Below, one piece after another: positions 25,679 to 35,188 of a stretch of 64,000 nucleotides of DNA. The translations under genes and the position numbers were made by a program. This DNA is from Propionispora sp. 2/2-37. GTDB taxonomy: Bacteria > Bacillota > Negativicutes > Propionisporales > Propionisporaceae. Within the stretch, counting starts at the first letter, position 1, and each line of letters opens with the position of its first letter. Under the pieces are notes generated by a model, which did no database searches, was not told the origin of the DNA, and saw nothing but the letters and a program-made list of their open reading frames with translations. The stretch is taken from the NCBI RefSeq assembly GCF_001298735.1, contig NZ_CYSP01000012.1, positions 1 through 64,000 of the forward strand, written 5' to 3'.

Positions 25679-28111
25679 TTATTCATAGCCTAATACCTCC
25701 CGCACACTAAGCCTGGCCGCATTGCGGGCCGGAATCAGGCTGGCCGCTACCGAAAGCAAAGCCGCAAGTACCAGCCAGATTCCTACCCCCAAGAAGCTAA
25801 ACGAAAATGTCAGCGGACTTTGCAGAAACATGACTCCTACCTGATAACTGAGCAAAGCAGCCACCGGCAGGGCTAACAGTAAGCCTAACAGCCAGCTTAA
25901 AACACCGATGCACAACGCTTCCACGATAAAAATCCTGCCAATCGCACTGCTGGATGCGCCAATAGCCCGCATAATGCCAATCTCCCGGGTTCGCTCCAGT
26001 ACATTAATGCCCATGGTGCCCATCAGGCCTAAAGCGCCCACTATCGCCAACAGGATGGCCATAATCAGCAAAAATACCGTCAGTATGTCAAACTGGGAAC
26101 GGATACGCTGCTTCTGTTCCCAGGTAATATCGACATTTTGCACCCGCAGATTGTTTTTCTTAAGGTGTTCTTCCAGCTTTCTTCCCAACTCGGTTTGTTC
26201 CCGGGGATTGACCGACTGGGCTGCGATCTGGACGGACCTTGCACCGCCGGCTTCCTGGACGGCAGCGGTAAACCAGGGATATGGCGCATATGCCAGCGGC
26301 CCGGTCAGCGTACCTTTGGCAATACCGACTACAGTAAACTTGAGTTTGCGGGTGCCTATTTTTACGACCGCAGGACTGCCGACTGTAAGCTGGGGACTGT
26401 CCTTTAAGGTCTCCGTATTAACAACGAGCGCGCTCTCATCCTCAGGCACCAGCCAGCGCCCTTCAATAATTTTGGGCTGAATCATCTTTGTTCCGACCGG
26501 CGGCGCCAGAATGAACACATTTTTACTGGCGTCATCTTCCGCTTCTTTGCGCTCGCTCTGCAGTATCCGCCCGGAAGTGAACCCCCAGGATTCCGCCGCT
26601 TTAACACCGGGAACGCTAAGAACTTCATGCTCGATCCGGGCCGCCCGGTAGTTTTCGGTAAATCCTACCGAGATGTCGTATTGGAAATAGTCGAGAGCGT
26701 CATCCAGGGTAGAGTAGAGTGACGAGCGGACGGTGAATACCGACATGAACACTGTCCCGGCCACGGTTAGTGTCAGCAAGGTAAGAGCCAGACGCCATTT
26801 TTTGCGAAAGGTATTCCTCAGCGAAAGTAGGATGGGCCGGGACAGGCTTTGTAACTTTTCCAGCAGCCTGTCGACCCAGCGGTCCAGCCTGCCTTTGCCG
26901 GTTGCACTGCCTATACCGTAATCGCTGATTGCCTCCCGGACAGTAATTCCCGTCCCACGCCACACCGGCCAAACGGCGGCCAAAACCGGCACCCCCACTG
27001 CAGCGGCGGCTTCCAGCAGCAGTACTTTAGGCGGAAGTTCCAAACCGCCAAAGTCAAAGTTAAAGACCTGGGCCATAAAACCGGTTACCGCACTGGCTGC
27101 CAGCGCCCCCAACGGAGCAGCAACCACCAGCGCCAACACTCCGTAAACGCCAACCATAGCCAGATACATTCTTAGAATCTGGTCACGCCTGGCGCCGATA
27201 GCCTTCATAATCCCGACTTGCCGGACCTGCTGCGTCAAAATAGCCGATACCGTATTCACCAGCAAAAAAGTGCCTAATAATAGCGACAATACTCCCAGTA
27301 CGGTCAACAGCATAATCAGCGCATTAATGATGCTCTGCAACTGATGTTCGCCCGGTTTATTTACCTGCAGCCAGAACACTGTGGTATCGCCCTGTTCCAG
27401 CTTGCTCCAGGCCCGCCGGCCGACCGCTTCAATCGGCGCCGTTTCCTTGCCCTTAAGCACCCGGGGATCAACGACAAAATTTACCTGGTCCAGTCGGCGT
27501 TCTTCGTCCAGCTTCTCAAGGGTATCCATATTGATATAGCCATAAGAGCGGCCGCTGAACATACTGGGAATCTGACTGGGATCATACACCGTGCCGGTAA
27601 CTTTTAGTGTACGTTTACGTCCGGTCGAAGTTTCCACCTGAATACTGCCGCCTGTGGCTACACCCAGCTCGGCCAGCGAAGAGCGCTCCAGCAAAACATC
27701 ACCGTCGCCCGGGGGCCAGGCTCCCGTCTGGCTTTTTATAATATTAACCTTTTGTCTGCTATAGTCAGGAATGGCGGTCAGAAACATCTGCCCCCACTCC
27801 CCGCCGGCGGTCCGCACCCGCAGGTCAACATTGCGCCGGCCTTCGGCCTCTTTTACGCCGCGCAGGCTGCGAACACTGTCAACCAGTTCCTGGTCAAAGG
27901 GATCGGCATACAGACTGGCGCTGGCCGGCGCCGCCGACCGCCAGCTTGCATCCAGGTCCCGCTCAAACATAAGGTAAGCGCTATAGACCATGCCGACAGC
28001 AAATACGCCTACAGCGATGGACAGCACCACCAGCAGGGTCCGCAGCTTATTCCCCCACAAGTCGGCCAGCACTTTGCGCCACCGCGGCTTAATAAACGCG
28101 TAGCTAATCAC
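25679..28111 (-). CDS. ABC transporter permease, double FtsX (MacB-like)
   Basis: About 810 residues from GTG 28111, which overlaps the stop of the ATPase gene; an upstream start at 28156 would overlap more. An N-terminal membrane segment ([20 protein letters not shown]) precedes an extracytoplasmic MacB-type domain, then FtsX membrane helices, then a second complete copy of the arrangement, ending '[17 protein letters not shown]'. The full-length double unit may act as one transporter. Exports a lipid, peptide or drug; substrate unknown. Confidence 0.9.
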   Translation of the reverse strand: MISYAFIKPRWRKVLADLWGNKLRTLLVVLSIAVGVFAVGMVYSAYLMFERDLDASWRSAAPASASLYADPFDQELVDSVRSLRGVKEAEGRRNVDLRVRTAGGEWGQMFLTAIPDYSRQKVNIIKSQTGAWPPGDGDVLLERSSLAELGVATGGSIQVETSTGRKRTLKVTGTVYDPSQIPSMFSGRSYGYINMDTLEKLDEERRLDQVNFVVDPRVLKGKETAPIEAVGRRAWSKLEQGDTTVFWLQVNKPGEHQLQSIINALIMLLTVLGVLSLLLGTFLLVNTVSAILTQQVRQVGIMKAIGARRDQILRMYLAMVGVYGVLALVVAAPLGALAASAVTGFMAQVFNFDFGGLELPPKVLLLEAAAAVGVPVLAAVWPVWRGTGITVREAISDYGIGSATGKGRLDRWVDRLLEKLQSLSRPILLSLRNTFRKKWRLALTLLTLTVAGTVFMSVFTVRSSLYSTLDDALDYFQYDISVGFTENYRAARIEHEVLSVPGVKAAESWGFTSGRILQSERKEAEDDASKNVFILAPPVGTKMIQPKIIEGRWLVPEDESALVVNTETLKDSPQLTVGSPAVVKIGTRKLKFTVVGIAKGTLTGPLAYAPYPWFTAAVQEAGGARSVQIAAQSVNPREQTELGRKLEEHLKKNNLRVQNVDITWEQKQRIRSQFDILTVFLLIMAILLAIVGALGLMGTMGINVLERTREIGIMRAIGASSSAIGRIFIVEALCIGVLSWLLGLLLALPVAALLSYQVGVMFLQSPLTFSFSFLGVGIWLVLAALLSVAASLIPARNAARLSVREVLGYE

Positions 28112-28865
28112 TGCTGTCACGCTCCGTATTCCCGGCTGGCAGTATCTGACCGTCATAAACCGTCACAATCCGGCCGCTGCGGCGGGCCAAATCATTGTCA
28201 TGGGTAACCATTAGAATGGTTTTGCCACCGGCTGCCAATTCTTTAAAAAAATCTAACACGGCGGCAGCCGTGCGACTGTCCAGATTGCCTGTCGGCTCAT
28301 CGGCTACCAAAAGCGGCGGGTCATTGGCCAACGACCGTGCAATAGCTACCCGCTGCTGCTGGCCCCCGGACAAATTGGCCGGCAGCTTATGAGCCTGTTC
28401 CCGTACTCCCACCAGTTCTAAGAGTTTCAGGGCTCTTGCCGGTCTTTCGGTACGGGCGTACATGCTGCAAAAATCCATGGGCAGCATAACATTTTCCAGT
28501 ACGGTCAGCGTAGGCAGGAGTTGGAAAAATTGAAATACCACCCCTACCGTCCGTCCCCGCCAAACGGCAATTTGGTTCTCATTCAGGGCATGAACCGGCA
28601 TGCCGGCCACCCAGACCTCACCGCCGGTAGGCCGGTCAATACCGGTAATCATATTGATTAATGTCGATTTGCCACTGCCGGATTTCCCTACAACGGCGAC
28701 AAACTCACCGGCCGCCACCGACATATTGATGCCTTTTAACGCTTCAAATTCACCGGCTCCGGTAAGATATGTCTTACGTACCTCTGTCATTTCAACCGCC
28801 GCGGCCCCGGCTCGGGGCTGCGGCAAATTAGCGTCTATTAACCCCGACAGCCATTTTACAAGCAT
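28104..28865 (-). CDS. ABC transporter ATP-binding protein (MacB/LolD type)
   Basis: About 253 residues from ATG 28865 behind GGAGG; a longer frame to 28958 overlaps the TetR gene and has no support. Walker [10 protein letters not shown], signature [14 protein letters not shown], Walker [13 protein letters not shown] and the H-loop are intact. A 30-residue N-terminal extension precedes the ATPase core. It powers the FtsX-type permease encoded next. Confidence 0.94.
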   Translation of the reverse strand: MLVKWLSGLIDANLPQPRAGAAAVEMTEVRKTYLTGAGEFEALKGINMSVAAGEFVAVVGKSGSGKSTLINMITGIDRPTGGEVWVAGMPVHALNENQIAVWRGRTVGVVFQFFQLLPTLTVLENVMLPMDFCSMYARTERPARALKLLELVGVREQAHKLPANLSGGQQQRVAIARSLANDPPLLVADEPTGNLDSRTAAAVLDFFKELAAGGKTILMVTHDNDLARRSGRIVTVYDGQILPAGNTERDSSD

Positions 28866-28902
28866 AATGTCCTCCGTTTTTTCATTCACCCGGAACTTTG
28901 TT

Positions 28903-29511
28903 TCAGGCGTGACTAAGCAGTGCAGTAATAAATGTATCCTCCAGATCTTTAGCCACACCTTCAGCCGTCAGTTGCTGACTGATAAGCAGATAGGGCGTTG
29001 CTCCATCCAAAGCTGCAAATAAGGCTGTGGCCTGGCTATGCGGCAGGTGTTCGCGAAACTTTCCCTGGTTTAGCCCTTTGGCAAATAACCTTTCATAAAA
29101 AGAAATCATATCGCTGCTATATGTACTAATGAGCGGCCACATATCGGCACAAGCCAGAATCTTGGACAAAGACAGCAAAATAAAAGTCATTTCCCGGAGG
29201 TGACTTGCCCAGTATTGCAGATAAACCGATACAAAATAGCGTAAGCCCTCCACCGGACAAGACATGTTCTCTGCTTTATGGATAAACTCCAGTACCGGCT
29301 CAAAGTATTTGCCGTTGGCGGCCAGCAAAATCTCATCCTTGCTTTTGTAGTGGTAATATAATCCACCTTTTGTCAGGCCCGCCCGGGCGGCAATAGCCTG
29401 CATGGAAGCTCCCTCGTATCCCCTTGCCAGGAATTCGGTAACTGCTGCTTCCAGAATATCTTCCATTCGTTGTTCTTTAGGGGCTTTTTTGGTCAATTGC
29501 GACAACTCCAT
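28903..29511 (-). CDS. TetR-family repressor of the ABC export operon
   Basis: 202 residues. The N-terminal helix-turn-helix reads '[20 protein letters not shown]' followed by [12 protein letters not shown]. The C-terminal domain binds an unknown ligand. It is the first gene of the export operon, with 37 bases to the ATPase start, and an inverted repeat at 29526-29558 lies before it. Confidence 0.92.
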   Translation of the reverse strand: MELSQLTKKAPKEQRMEDILEAAVTEFLARGYEGASMQAIAARAGLTKGGLYYHYKSKDEILLAANGKYFEPVLEFIHKAENMSCPVEGLRYFVSVYLQYWASHLREMTFILLSLSKILACADMWPLISTYSSDMISFYERLFAKGLNQGKFREHLPHSQATALFAALDGATPYLLISQQLTAEGVAKDLEDTFITALLSHA

Positions 29512-29525
29512 TTCTTACATATCGG

Positions 29526-29558
29526 AATCATAAATACCTACCGCCGGTATTTATGATT
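29526..29558. promoter_or_regulatory. TetR operator candidate
   Basis: AATCATAAATACC (29526-29538) and GGTATTTATGATT (29546-29558) are perfect 13-bp inverted arms. A nested dyad TACCG-C-CGGTA (29539-29549) has a centre shifted by two bases. Location just before the tetR start suggests autoregulation. Confidence 0.82.
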
Positions 29559-29738
29559 GTAAAGTATTCAAAATATGAGGTCAACGGATATTTTCAATTT
29601 TCACCTAGTAAGCTAAGCTAAAGGACGGTTCTTTGTGTCCTACAGCTACTCGCTTAATAAGACCCATAACAATTCCACTTTCATCCCCTTAAAAACCACT
29701 TTTCAATAGTTGTGCCTACATTTATAAAGATAAATCCT

Positions 29739-30389
29739 CTACTCCTTTATAACCACTCCCAATATATTAGCAAGAGCAATTGCTTGTTCGGGAGCGATGA
29801 TACAACCGCGAAGGTTATCTATGGTTAGGCCCAGCTGATAAAATTGACATGTGCTAAGATCGATTCCAGCAAGTGTAGTACCTGAAAATTGAACTTTATC
29901 AAGATTACAATGCGCAAAGCTTATGTCAGTTAATGTGGCGGAATAAAAGTCAGCCTCAGCAAAAGAAGAGTTATGAAAGTTAACTTTCTTACAATTGGTA
30001 TAACGCAATACGGAATAGGCTGCATTGCAGTTATCAACGACAATATTTCTCAGAGATGCTTCGGTCATGTCAATACCAACCATCTTGCAGTTAGTTAACC
30101 GGACACGGTCCATAAAACATTGACTGAAGTCCGCATTGGAAAGATCACAATTTTCAAAGACTGTGTCGGTCAGTTTGACATAGGGCCAATGGATGCAGTT
30201 AAAAACAACGTTTTTAAATAAGACTTGGTTAATAGCAACGTTTTCAGCAGTCAGAGTTTCCAATGTACAGTCTTGTATAAGGCTGAGTTCTATGCAGTCT
30301 TCGTCGTGAAGCTCATTTATATGTGTCGATGGTAATTCGGGAGGCAGATTTGGTGTTAATAGTTTAGATTTAGCAATTTTTTTGACCAT
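29739..30389 (-). CDS. Pentapeptide-repeat protein
   Basis: 216 residues. From about residue 40 on, five-residue turns with a central Leu/Phe/Ile and preceding Ala/Asn/Cys recur (for example LSNADFSQCF and FAEADFYSAT), giving a right-handed quadrilateral beta-helix. No membrane segment or extra domain is visible. Members include gyrase-protecting Qnr-type proteins, but most have unknown roles and nothing here shows which applies. Monocistronic. Confidence 0.85.
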   Translation of the reverse strand: MVKKIAKSKLLTPNLPPELPSTHINELHDEDCIELSLIQDCTLETLTAENVAINQVLFKNVVFNCIHWPYVKLTDTVFENCDLSNADFSQCFMDRVRLTNCKMVGIDMTEASLRNIVVDNCNAAYSVLRYTNCKKVNFHNSSFAEADFYSATLTDISFAHCNLDKVQFSGTTLAGIDLSTCQFYQLGLTIDNLRGCIIAPEQAIALANILGVVIKE

Positions 30390-30514
30390 GATATTACCTC
30401 AAGTTAATAAATTATTCCGTTTTTCCTCCTATTAGGTGGTCATAGGAACAGGGTTGTTGACAGCCTATTTAACAATACATTAATTTTTATATCTGAATTT
30501 TCATTTTAAAGCTT

Positions 30515-30600
30515 TATTTTATTTCCGGGTAAAACCATAAAACTCCTGCTGATTTAATGCAGAGTTTTACATAATTTTCCTTGTATGGAATCCCAATATA
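30515..30600 (+). repeat. Dispersed hairpin repeat, copy before the 30670 gene
   Basis: Resembles 308-385: a 'tttccggg' flank, 'cataaaactcctgc', a short spacer, 'gcagagtttt', then 'ttttccttgtatggaa'. The hairpin arms are imperfect here (ACTCTGCA-like). Located just before a hypothetical gene. Confidence 0.5.
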
Positions 30601-30669
30601 AAAAAACTTAAGAAATATGGGAGCTATTGCGATAGAACTTTAGAAGAGTTTTTTAATGAGGTGATAATA

Positions 30670-31188
30670 ATGGTGCAAAATATTAACGGTAATACATTTC
30701 TAAATAACTTGAGCGGAACTTTTAACCCACAGGTAACTTTAAAAACGGTAAGTCAAAAATCCGATTTTGACAGTTATATTCAATCAGAAACAGCGCAGTC
30801 CACTATTCCGGATGTGTATTCCAACCAATCAGAGAATTCCATTGGCTCAGATGATAAAAAAGAAGGTACCAAACGGAAAAGAACAGTTTGTTCTCAAGTA
30901 GAAGGGAAATTTTACTGTACTTACCTTATTGATTCAGAGGGAAATGAAATATTAATTAATCAAGTTCCTGTCGAACAATTAAGCCAATTAGATGCATCAG
31001 CGACAGATTTTGAAAAAGTAAAAAAAGAAACTTGTCTACAAAGTGGAAATAATTCTTTGCGTCTTAAGCAACAAACGAACTTAGAAGCTGCTCATAAGTT
31101 TAATGTACAAAGCATGATGGAGCTATTAAAATCTTACGCCGGTATTCCTAATCAAATAGATTGCAAGCAACAGCTTAAAAGATTATAG
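30670..31188 (+). CDS. Hypothetical protein
   Basis: 172 residues from ATG 30670 with GAGGTGATA upstream. Hydrophilic, rich in Gln, Ser, Asn and Lys, with no signal peptide or membrane segment. The first 80 residues look disordered; a short central strand motif (VEGKFYCTYLIDSEGNEILI) with two nearby cysteines suggests a small folded core. It has its own terminator. Family not recognised. Confidence 0.65.
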   Translation: MVQNINGNTFLNNLSGTFNPQVTLKTVSQKSDFDSYIQSETAQSTIPDVYSNQSENSIGSDDKKEGTKRKRTVCSQVEGKFYCTYLIDSEGNEILINQVPVEQLSQLDASATDFEKVKKETCLQSGNNSLRLKQQTNLEAAHKFNVQSMMELLKSYAGIPNQIDCKQQLKRL

Positions 31189-31198
31189 GACATTCGCC

Positions 31199-31231
31199 AA
31201 TTAAGAGCACCCACAGGAGGTGCTCTTAATT
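31199..31231. terminator. Terminator after the hypothetical gene
   Basis: AATTAAGAGCACC and GGTGCTCTTAATT form a perfect 13-bp hairpin with a seven-base loop, eleven bases after the stop. The T-tract is weak, but the strength of the stem and its position support a terminator. Confidence 0.75.
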
Positions 31232-31260
31232 ATTACAGCCAACGTACTTGGCATAATCCA

Positions 31261-31386
31261 TTATTGCTTCCATATACTTTCAGCCGAGCCATATGTGTTG
31301 ATTTCGTATTTGTACTTTCCGTATTTCTTAAAGTATGCATATGGTGTACTGAAACCAAGGCGTCCGCTTTTTCTATAAACCCTCAT
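31261..31386 (-). CDS. Possible 41-residue protein downstream of the isomerase gene
   Basis: ATG 31386 to TAA 31261 encodes a tyrosine- and lysine-rich peptide (begins MRVYRKSGRLGFSTPYAYF, ends SAESIWKQ) with a protein-like composition. It lies in the same frame as the isomerase gene, ten codons after that stop. No clear ribosome site is seen, so it may be a decayed tail or an unrelated remnant. Confidence 0.3.
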   Translation of the reverse strand: MRVYRKSGRLGFSTPYAYFKKYGKYKYEINTYGSAESIWKQ

Positions 31387-31413
31387 GCTTGTTATGGCGG
31401 TTTTCGAAGCGGG

Positions 31414-32214
31414 TTACTGATTCAGAACTGTTTTGATATAGGCGACATCATCGGCAATGCCGTCCGGGTCTTGAGCACACTGTTTCCCATATTCAATGAC
31501 AATGTCAGCCTGGGGTGTATACTTTTTGCAGCATGCAAGGATCTGAGCAAATTCCATTGTCCCCTGGCAAATGCGGTTGTGGTTATCCTGATAGCCGTCA
31601 TTATTGTGCAGGTGATAGGCAGTGATCTTATGGGCCAGCGTTTGAATCACATGACTTATATCCCAGCCGTTGGCATGGGCATGACCCACATCCAGCAAAA
31701 TATCTTCAGGCATGCTCCCGGCCATACTGATAAACTGCGCTTCATCGAACAGTACGTTGCCCCTGGCCAGCACGCCTGCGTTCTCGATCACCAGCCGGGC
31801 GCCGAAAGCTTCGGCCTCACGCCGGAGCTTCGCGAGATTCTCTGTGGAAGCTGTTAGCATTGCCTCCCGGTACTCCGGTTCTACCCGGCAGTTATTGTGA
31901 TGATAGACGATATACCGGCTGTTCAGCCGTTGCGACAACTCCAGCGTTTGGCGAAAGTAATCCATTGATCTGGCATACTCTTCCGTGCCTTCGGCCCTGG
32001 TATGCTCGGTGCAATAATAAGGACCATGCAGCGAGATTGGGTATTGCTGAAGGGTTTCCATATATTCTGCAAGCCTGCGCCGAAACGCCTCATTCTGCCA
32101 TTCCGGGAATAGCTCAATGCCAATCGAAGGGTCGCCGATTCTATCCAATAAGGTAAAAATCAGCTGCAACTGTTCCGGTTCATATAGATTGGTACTGATA
32201 TAAATGCTGCTCAT
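31414..32214 (-). CDS. Sugar phosphate isomerase/epimerase, TIM-barrel (AP endonuclease 2-like)
   Basis: 266 residues with GGAGG before the ATG. The xylose-isomerase-like barrel motifs are visible: LVIENAG (metal-binding Glu), 'DILLDVGHAHANGWD' (Asp, His), 'ITAYHLHNNDGYQDNHN' (His, Asp) and DIVIEYG (Glu). Such enzymes isomerise or epimerise sugars or inositols with a metal. The start overlaps the end of the ABC ATPase gene. As last gene of the importer operon it probably acts on the imported sugar. Confidence 0.86.
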   Translation of the reverse strand: MSSIYISTNLYEPEQLQLIFTLLDRIGDPSIGIELFPEWQNEAFRRRLAEYMETLQQYPISLHGPYYCTEHTRAEGTEEYARSMDYFRQTLELSQRLNSRYIVYHHNNCRVEPEYREAMLTASTENLAKLRREAEAFGARLVIENAGVLARGNVLFDEAQFISMAGSMPEDILLDVGHAHANGWDISHVIQTLAHKITAYHLHNNDGYQDNHNRICQGTMEFAQILACCKKYTPQADIVIEYGKQCAQDPDGIADDVAYIKTVLNQ

Positions 32215-33301
32215 GGTACACCTCCGGATACCCGATGTTCATGGTTGTTTGTTTGTCAAATATATGAATTTTTTCGGCGTCAAGCGTAAAGTATACGGTT
32301 TTGCCCGGTTTCAAATCGTTTCTTTCAGCAATTGCGGCAACTTCGTTACCCTCAAGGTCAAAATAAACGCCGCAGCGGTTGCCATAATCTTCAATATATT
32401 TAATAGTACCGGCAAATGCATTGTCCGTCTTTTCCTGTTCCAGGCGGATATGTTCCGGCCGGACACCCAGACAAAACTCCCGGCAGCCGCTTTTTCCAAT
32501 TTGAACACTCCAGCATTCGGGCAGCCTGACGGCTTGCTTGCCTACTTTGATCTGACGGTCTGCATAATGCGCCTCCAGGATATTGGCCGGCGGCGAACCA
32601 ATAAACCTGGCTGTATAAATATTTGCCGGCCGGTTATACACATTATGCGGAGTATCCAGCATTTGCAGATGCCCCTGGTGCATGAGTGCAATCCGGTCGC
32701 CGACAGTCATGGCCTCAACCTGATCATGCGTAACATAGATAAAGGTTTGATGATACATTTGATGAATCTTGACTAATTCTTTTCTGGCATGGCCTCTGAG
32801 CTGAGCATCCAGATTGGAAAGCGGTTCGTCCAACAGTAAAAAATCGCTCCGTTTTACTACAGCCCGTGCCAGGGCCACGCGCTGGCGTTGCCCTCCCGAC
32901 AATTCTTTCGGTTTCCTGTTCTCAAGCCCATTCAGCTCCAGTATATCCAACGCAGACCTGAGCCGCTGGCCGATTTCCTCCTGCGGCAGCTTCTGTATCT
33001 TAAGGCCATAGACAATATTGTCGGCTACTGTCATATGGGGAAACAGAGCATAATTCTGAAACACCATACTCACGTTCCGCTCACCGCTGTCTACATCGTT
33101 GACTCGCCGGCCATCCATATACAGGCTGCCGGAGGTGATTTCCTCCAGGCCGGCAATCAGCCGCAAGGTTGTGGATTTTCCACAGCCGGACGCACCCAGG
33201 AGAATTAGCCGTTCTCCCGGCCGGACGGTAAGATTCAGGTTCTCTATAACTTTGGTTTTATCATACGCTTTACATACATTTTCAAAAACAATTTCTTTCA
33301 T
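32180..33301 (-). CDS. ABC sugar importer ATP-binding protein (UgpC/MsmK type)
   Basis: About 373 residues from ATG 33301 behind AGGAGGGG; the frame runs further upstream without support. Walker A GASGCGKST, signature LSGGQRQRVALARA, Walker B LLLDEPLSNLD, and the C-terminal TOBE-type regulatory domain (FCLGVRPEHIRLEQ) are present, as in CUT1-family ATPases. It powers the importer made of the next-listed permeases and lipoprotein. Confidence 0.94.
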   Translation of the reverse strand: MKEIVFENVCKAYDKTKVIENLNLTVRPGERLILLGASGCGKSTTLRLIAGLEEITSGSLYMDGRRVNDVDSGERNVSMVFQNYALFPHMTVADNIVYGLKIQKLPQEEIGQRLRSALDILELNGLENRKPKELSGGQRQRVALARAVVKRSDFLLLDEPLSNLDAQLRGHARKELVKIHQMYHQTFIYVTHDQVEAMTVGDRIALMHQGHLQMLDTPHNVYNRPANIYTARFIGSPPANILEAHYADRQIKVGKQAVRLPECWSVQIGKSGCREFCLGVRPEHIRLEQEKTDNAFAGTIKYIEDYGNRCGVYFDLEGNEVAAIAERNDLKPGKTVYFTLDAEKIHIFDKQTTMNIGYPEVYHEQHLYQYQSI

Positions 33302-33335
33302 CGTTTTCCCCTCCTTTTTTGGTAATTGGCCATCG

Positions 33336-34157
33336 TTATCCTTTAATACCGGAAGAAGTAAAGGTATTAATAATGTAACGCTGGAACACAAGATAGAGCA
33401 CCAGGGGAATGATCATGGTAATTACCGATACCGCCATGGCAATTGTGAAATCGGTGCCTCCCTCGGAACTGATGAAGAGCTGCAGTGCAAGGGGCAGCGT
33501 GTAGTTCGCCTTGTCCTTAAGGATCAGAACCGGCCAGACATATTCGTTCCAGGAATTGATAAAAAACATGATTCCCGTGGAAACAACCGCAGGTTTCACC
33601 AGCGGCAGTACAATATCGCCCAAAATTTTCAGGCTTCCAGCCTTATCCAGGCGCGCCGCCTCGATCAGGGAACGCGGAATGGTCCGCATCGCCTGCCTGA
33701 GCAGAAAAATGCCGGTGGCATCGCTGAGCTGGGGTAGAATGACACCGATAATATGATTCCTAAAGCCAAGCTGAGACACGGTTAGGTAGTTGGGAATCAT
33801 GGTAACGGTAAAAGGAACAAAAATAGTACTGATCAAAATAAAATACAGGGCATTTTTTCCCTTAAAATCAAAGTACACAAACGAATAGGCTGCCAGTATG
33901 CCGGTGATCAGTTTAAACATGGTAACAGCCGCCGCAATTAGAAAGGTATTGGTGGTGATTTGCGCCAACGGCAGCCGGGAAAACACTTGGAAATAATTAC
34001 TGAGGGTCGGCTGTTGCGGAATGAGGCTAAACACGTTGCTATACGCCTCGCTCAGTTCCTTAAAGGAACTGGAGATGGCGAAAACAATGGGCATCAGGGA
34101 CAGGAACAGAGCATAGCCAAGCAGAATATGCCACCTGATCTCTTTGTCAATTTTCAT
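33336..34157 (-). CDS. ABC sugar importer permease (UgpE-like)
   Basis: About 273 residues from ATG 34157 with GAAGGGG upstream; it overlaps the end of the partner permease. Six membrane helices and the EAA loop (RSLIEAARLDKAGSLKILGD) that contacts the ATPase are visible. Typical CUT1 second permease. Confidence 0.93.
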   Translation of the reverse strand: MKIDKEIRWHILLGYALFLSLMPIVFAISSSFKELSEAYSNVFSLIPQQPTLSNYFQVFSRLPLAQITTNTFLIAAAVTMFKLITGILAAYSFVYFDFKGKNALYFILISTIFVPFTVTMIPNYLTVSQLGFRNHIIGVILPQLSDATGIFLLRQAMRTIPRSLIEAARLDKAGSLKILGDIVLPLVKPAVVSTGIMFFINSWNEYVWPVLILKDKANYTLPLALQLFISSEGGTDFTIAMAVSVITMIIPLVLYLVFQRYIINTFTSSGIKG

Positions 34158-35055
34158 AGTAGATCCCCTTCTCCACATACCTGAATTCAACAATCAGCAA
34201 AACCACAAACAGCACCATCGTCACAATGGCAAAGGCGGATGCATAGCCGGTATGGTACAAAACGAACGCCTCCTGGTAGACATTGTAGATAGCGTTCGAG
34301 CTTGCGTTATCCGGACCGCCTTGGGTAATGACCTTAATGGGGGTAAAAATATATTGCAGTCCCTGAACAATAGTCATGATAAAAATATAAACTCCGGTAG
34401 CGCTGCTCATCGGCAGGACAATATCAAAGAAAATCCGGTGCAGGGGCACATTGTCGATCCGGGCGGCTTCAATAACCTCTTTAGGCACACCCGTAACACC
34501 GCCAAAAATGACAATGAAGTTATACCCAAAGACTTTCCAGGTGGTAATAATGCTCAACACCATGATAACCAGTCCCTGGGTTTTACTCCATACGGGTACG
34601 GTAACTCCCAAAAACTGGGCGATCATCGCAACCGGACCGGATATGGGGTTTAATATCCACAAATACAGAATCGAGCCGACAACAAGCGATATGACGCTGG
34701 GCAGGAAAAACGCACTTTTATAAAAACCCTGTCCACGCTTGATGACAAACGACAGAATAAAAGCTAGCCCATAAGGCGCCGCACAGTTAAGCAACAGCAA
34801 GATGGCAATATATAGCAAGGTGTTTTTCATCACCATATAAGTCAGCGGATCGCGGAACAACGCAATATAATTCTCCCAGCCGACAAATGCCTTTACCGGC
34901 TTAATCATATTCCAATCAAAAAAACTTAAATAAACCGTATAGAAAAGCGGATAAAACATAAATACTGCAAAAACAAGCAAAGAAGGCAGAATAAAACCGT
35001 AAGCAATCAACGTATTTTTGCTGATAAGTTTTGACCCAGCTTGTCTTTTTTCCAT
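34147..35055 (-). CDS. ABC sugar importer permease (UgpA-like)
   Basis: 302 residues, six membrane helices, EAA loop KEVIEAARIDNVPLHRIFFD. It pairs with the permease encoded downstream. A hairpin at 35092-35141 separates it from the substrate-binding gene. Confidence 0.93.
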   Translation of the reverse strand: MEKRQAGSKLISKNTLIAYGFILPSLLVFAVFMFYPLFYTVYLSFFDWNMIKPVKAFVGWENYIALFRDPLTYMVMKNTLLYIAILLLLNCAAPYGLAFILSFVIKRGQGFYKSAFFLPSVISLVVGSILYLWILNPISGPVAMIAQFLGVTVPVWSKTQGLVIMVLSIITTWKVFGYNFIVIFGGVTGVPKEVIEAARIDNVPLHRIFFDIVLPMSSATGVYIFIMTIVQGLQYIFTPIKVITQGGPDNASSNAIYNVYQEAFVLYHTGYASAFAIVTMVLFVVLLIVEFRYVEKGIYYEN

Positions 35056-35091
35056 TTTTCTCGCCCTCTTTATTCATTCTGATATTATCTA

Positions 35092-35141
35092 AAAAGCAAC
35101 GGTGGTTCCGGAAGGTCGTCGGACACCACCGTTGCTTTTTA
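35092..35141. terminator. Intra-operon hairpin after the binding-protein gene
   Basis: AAAAAGCAACGGTGG (35092-35106) and CCACCGTTGCTTTTT (35127-35141) are perfect 15-bp arms with T-runs on both strands. Between the lipoprotein and permease genes it would act as a partial terminator and mRNA stabiliser, giving more binding protein than permease. Confidence 0.85.
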
Positions 35142-35188
35142 AGGTTCACCGCGCTGCGGTAATTCGTCCTAACGGTTGTTTTTTCTTT

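Noticed and set aside
31264..31857. 197-codon plus-strand frame
   Set aside because: Mostly antisense to the TIM-barrel isomerase gene, which has intact catalytic motifs.
33099..33737. 212-codon plus-strand frame across ABC importer genes
   Set aside because: Antisense to an ATPase and a permease that overlap in a normal operon.
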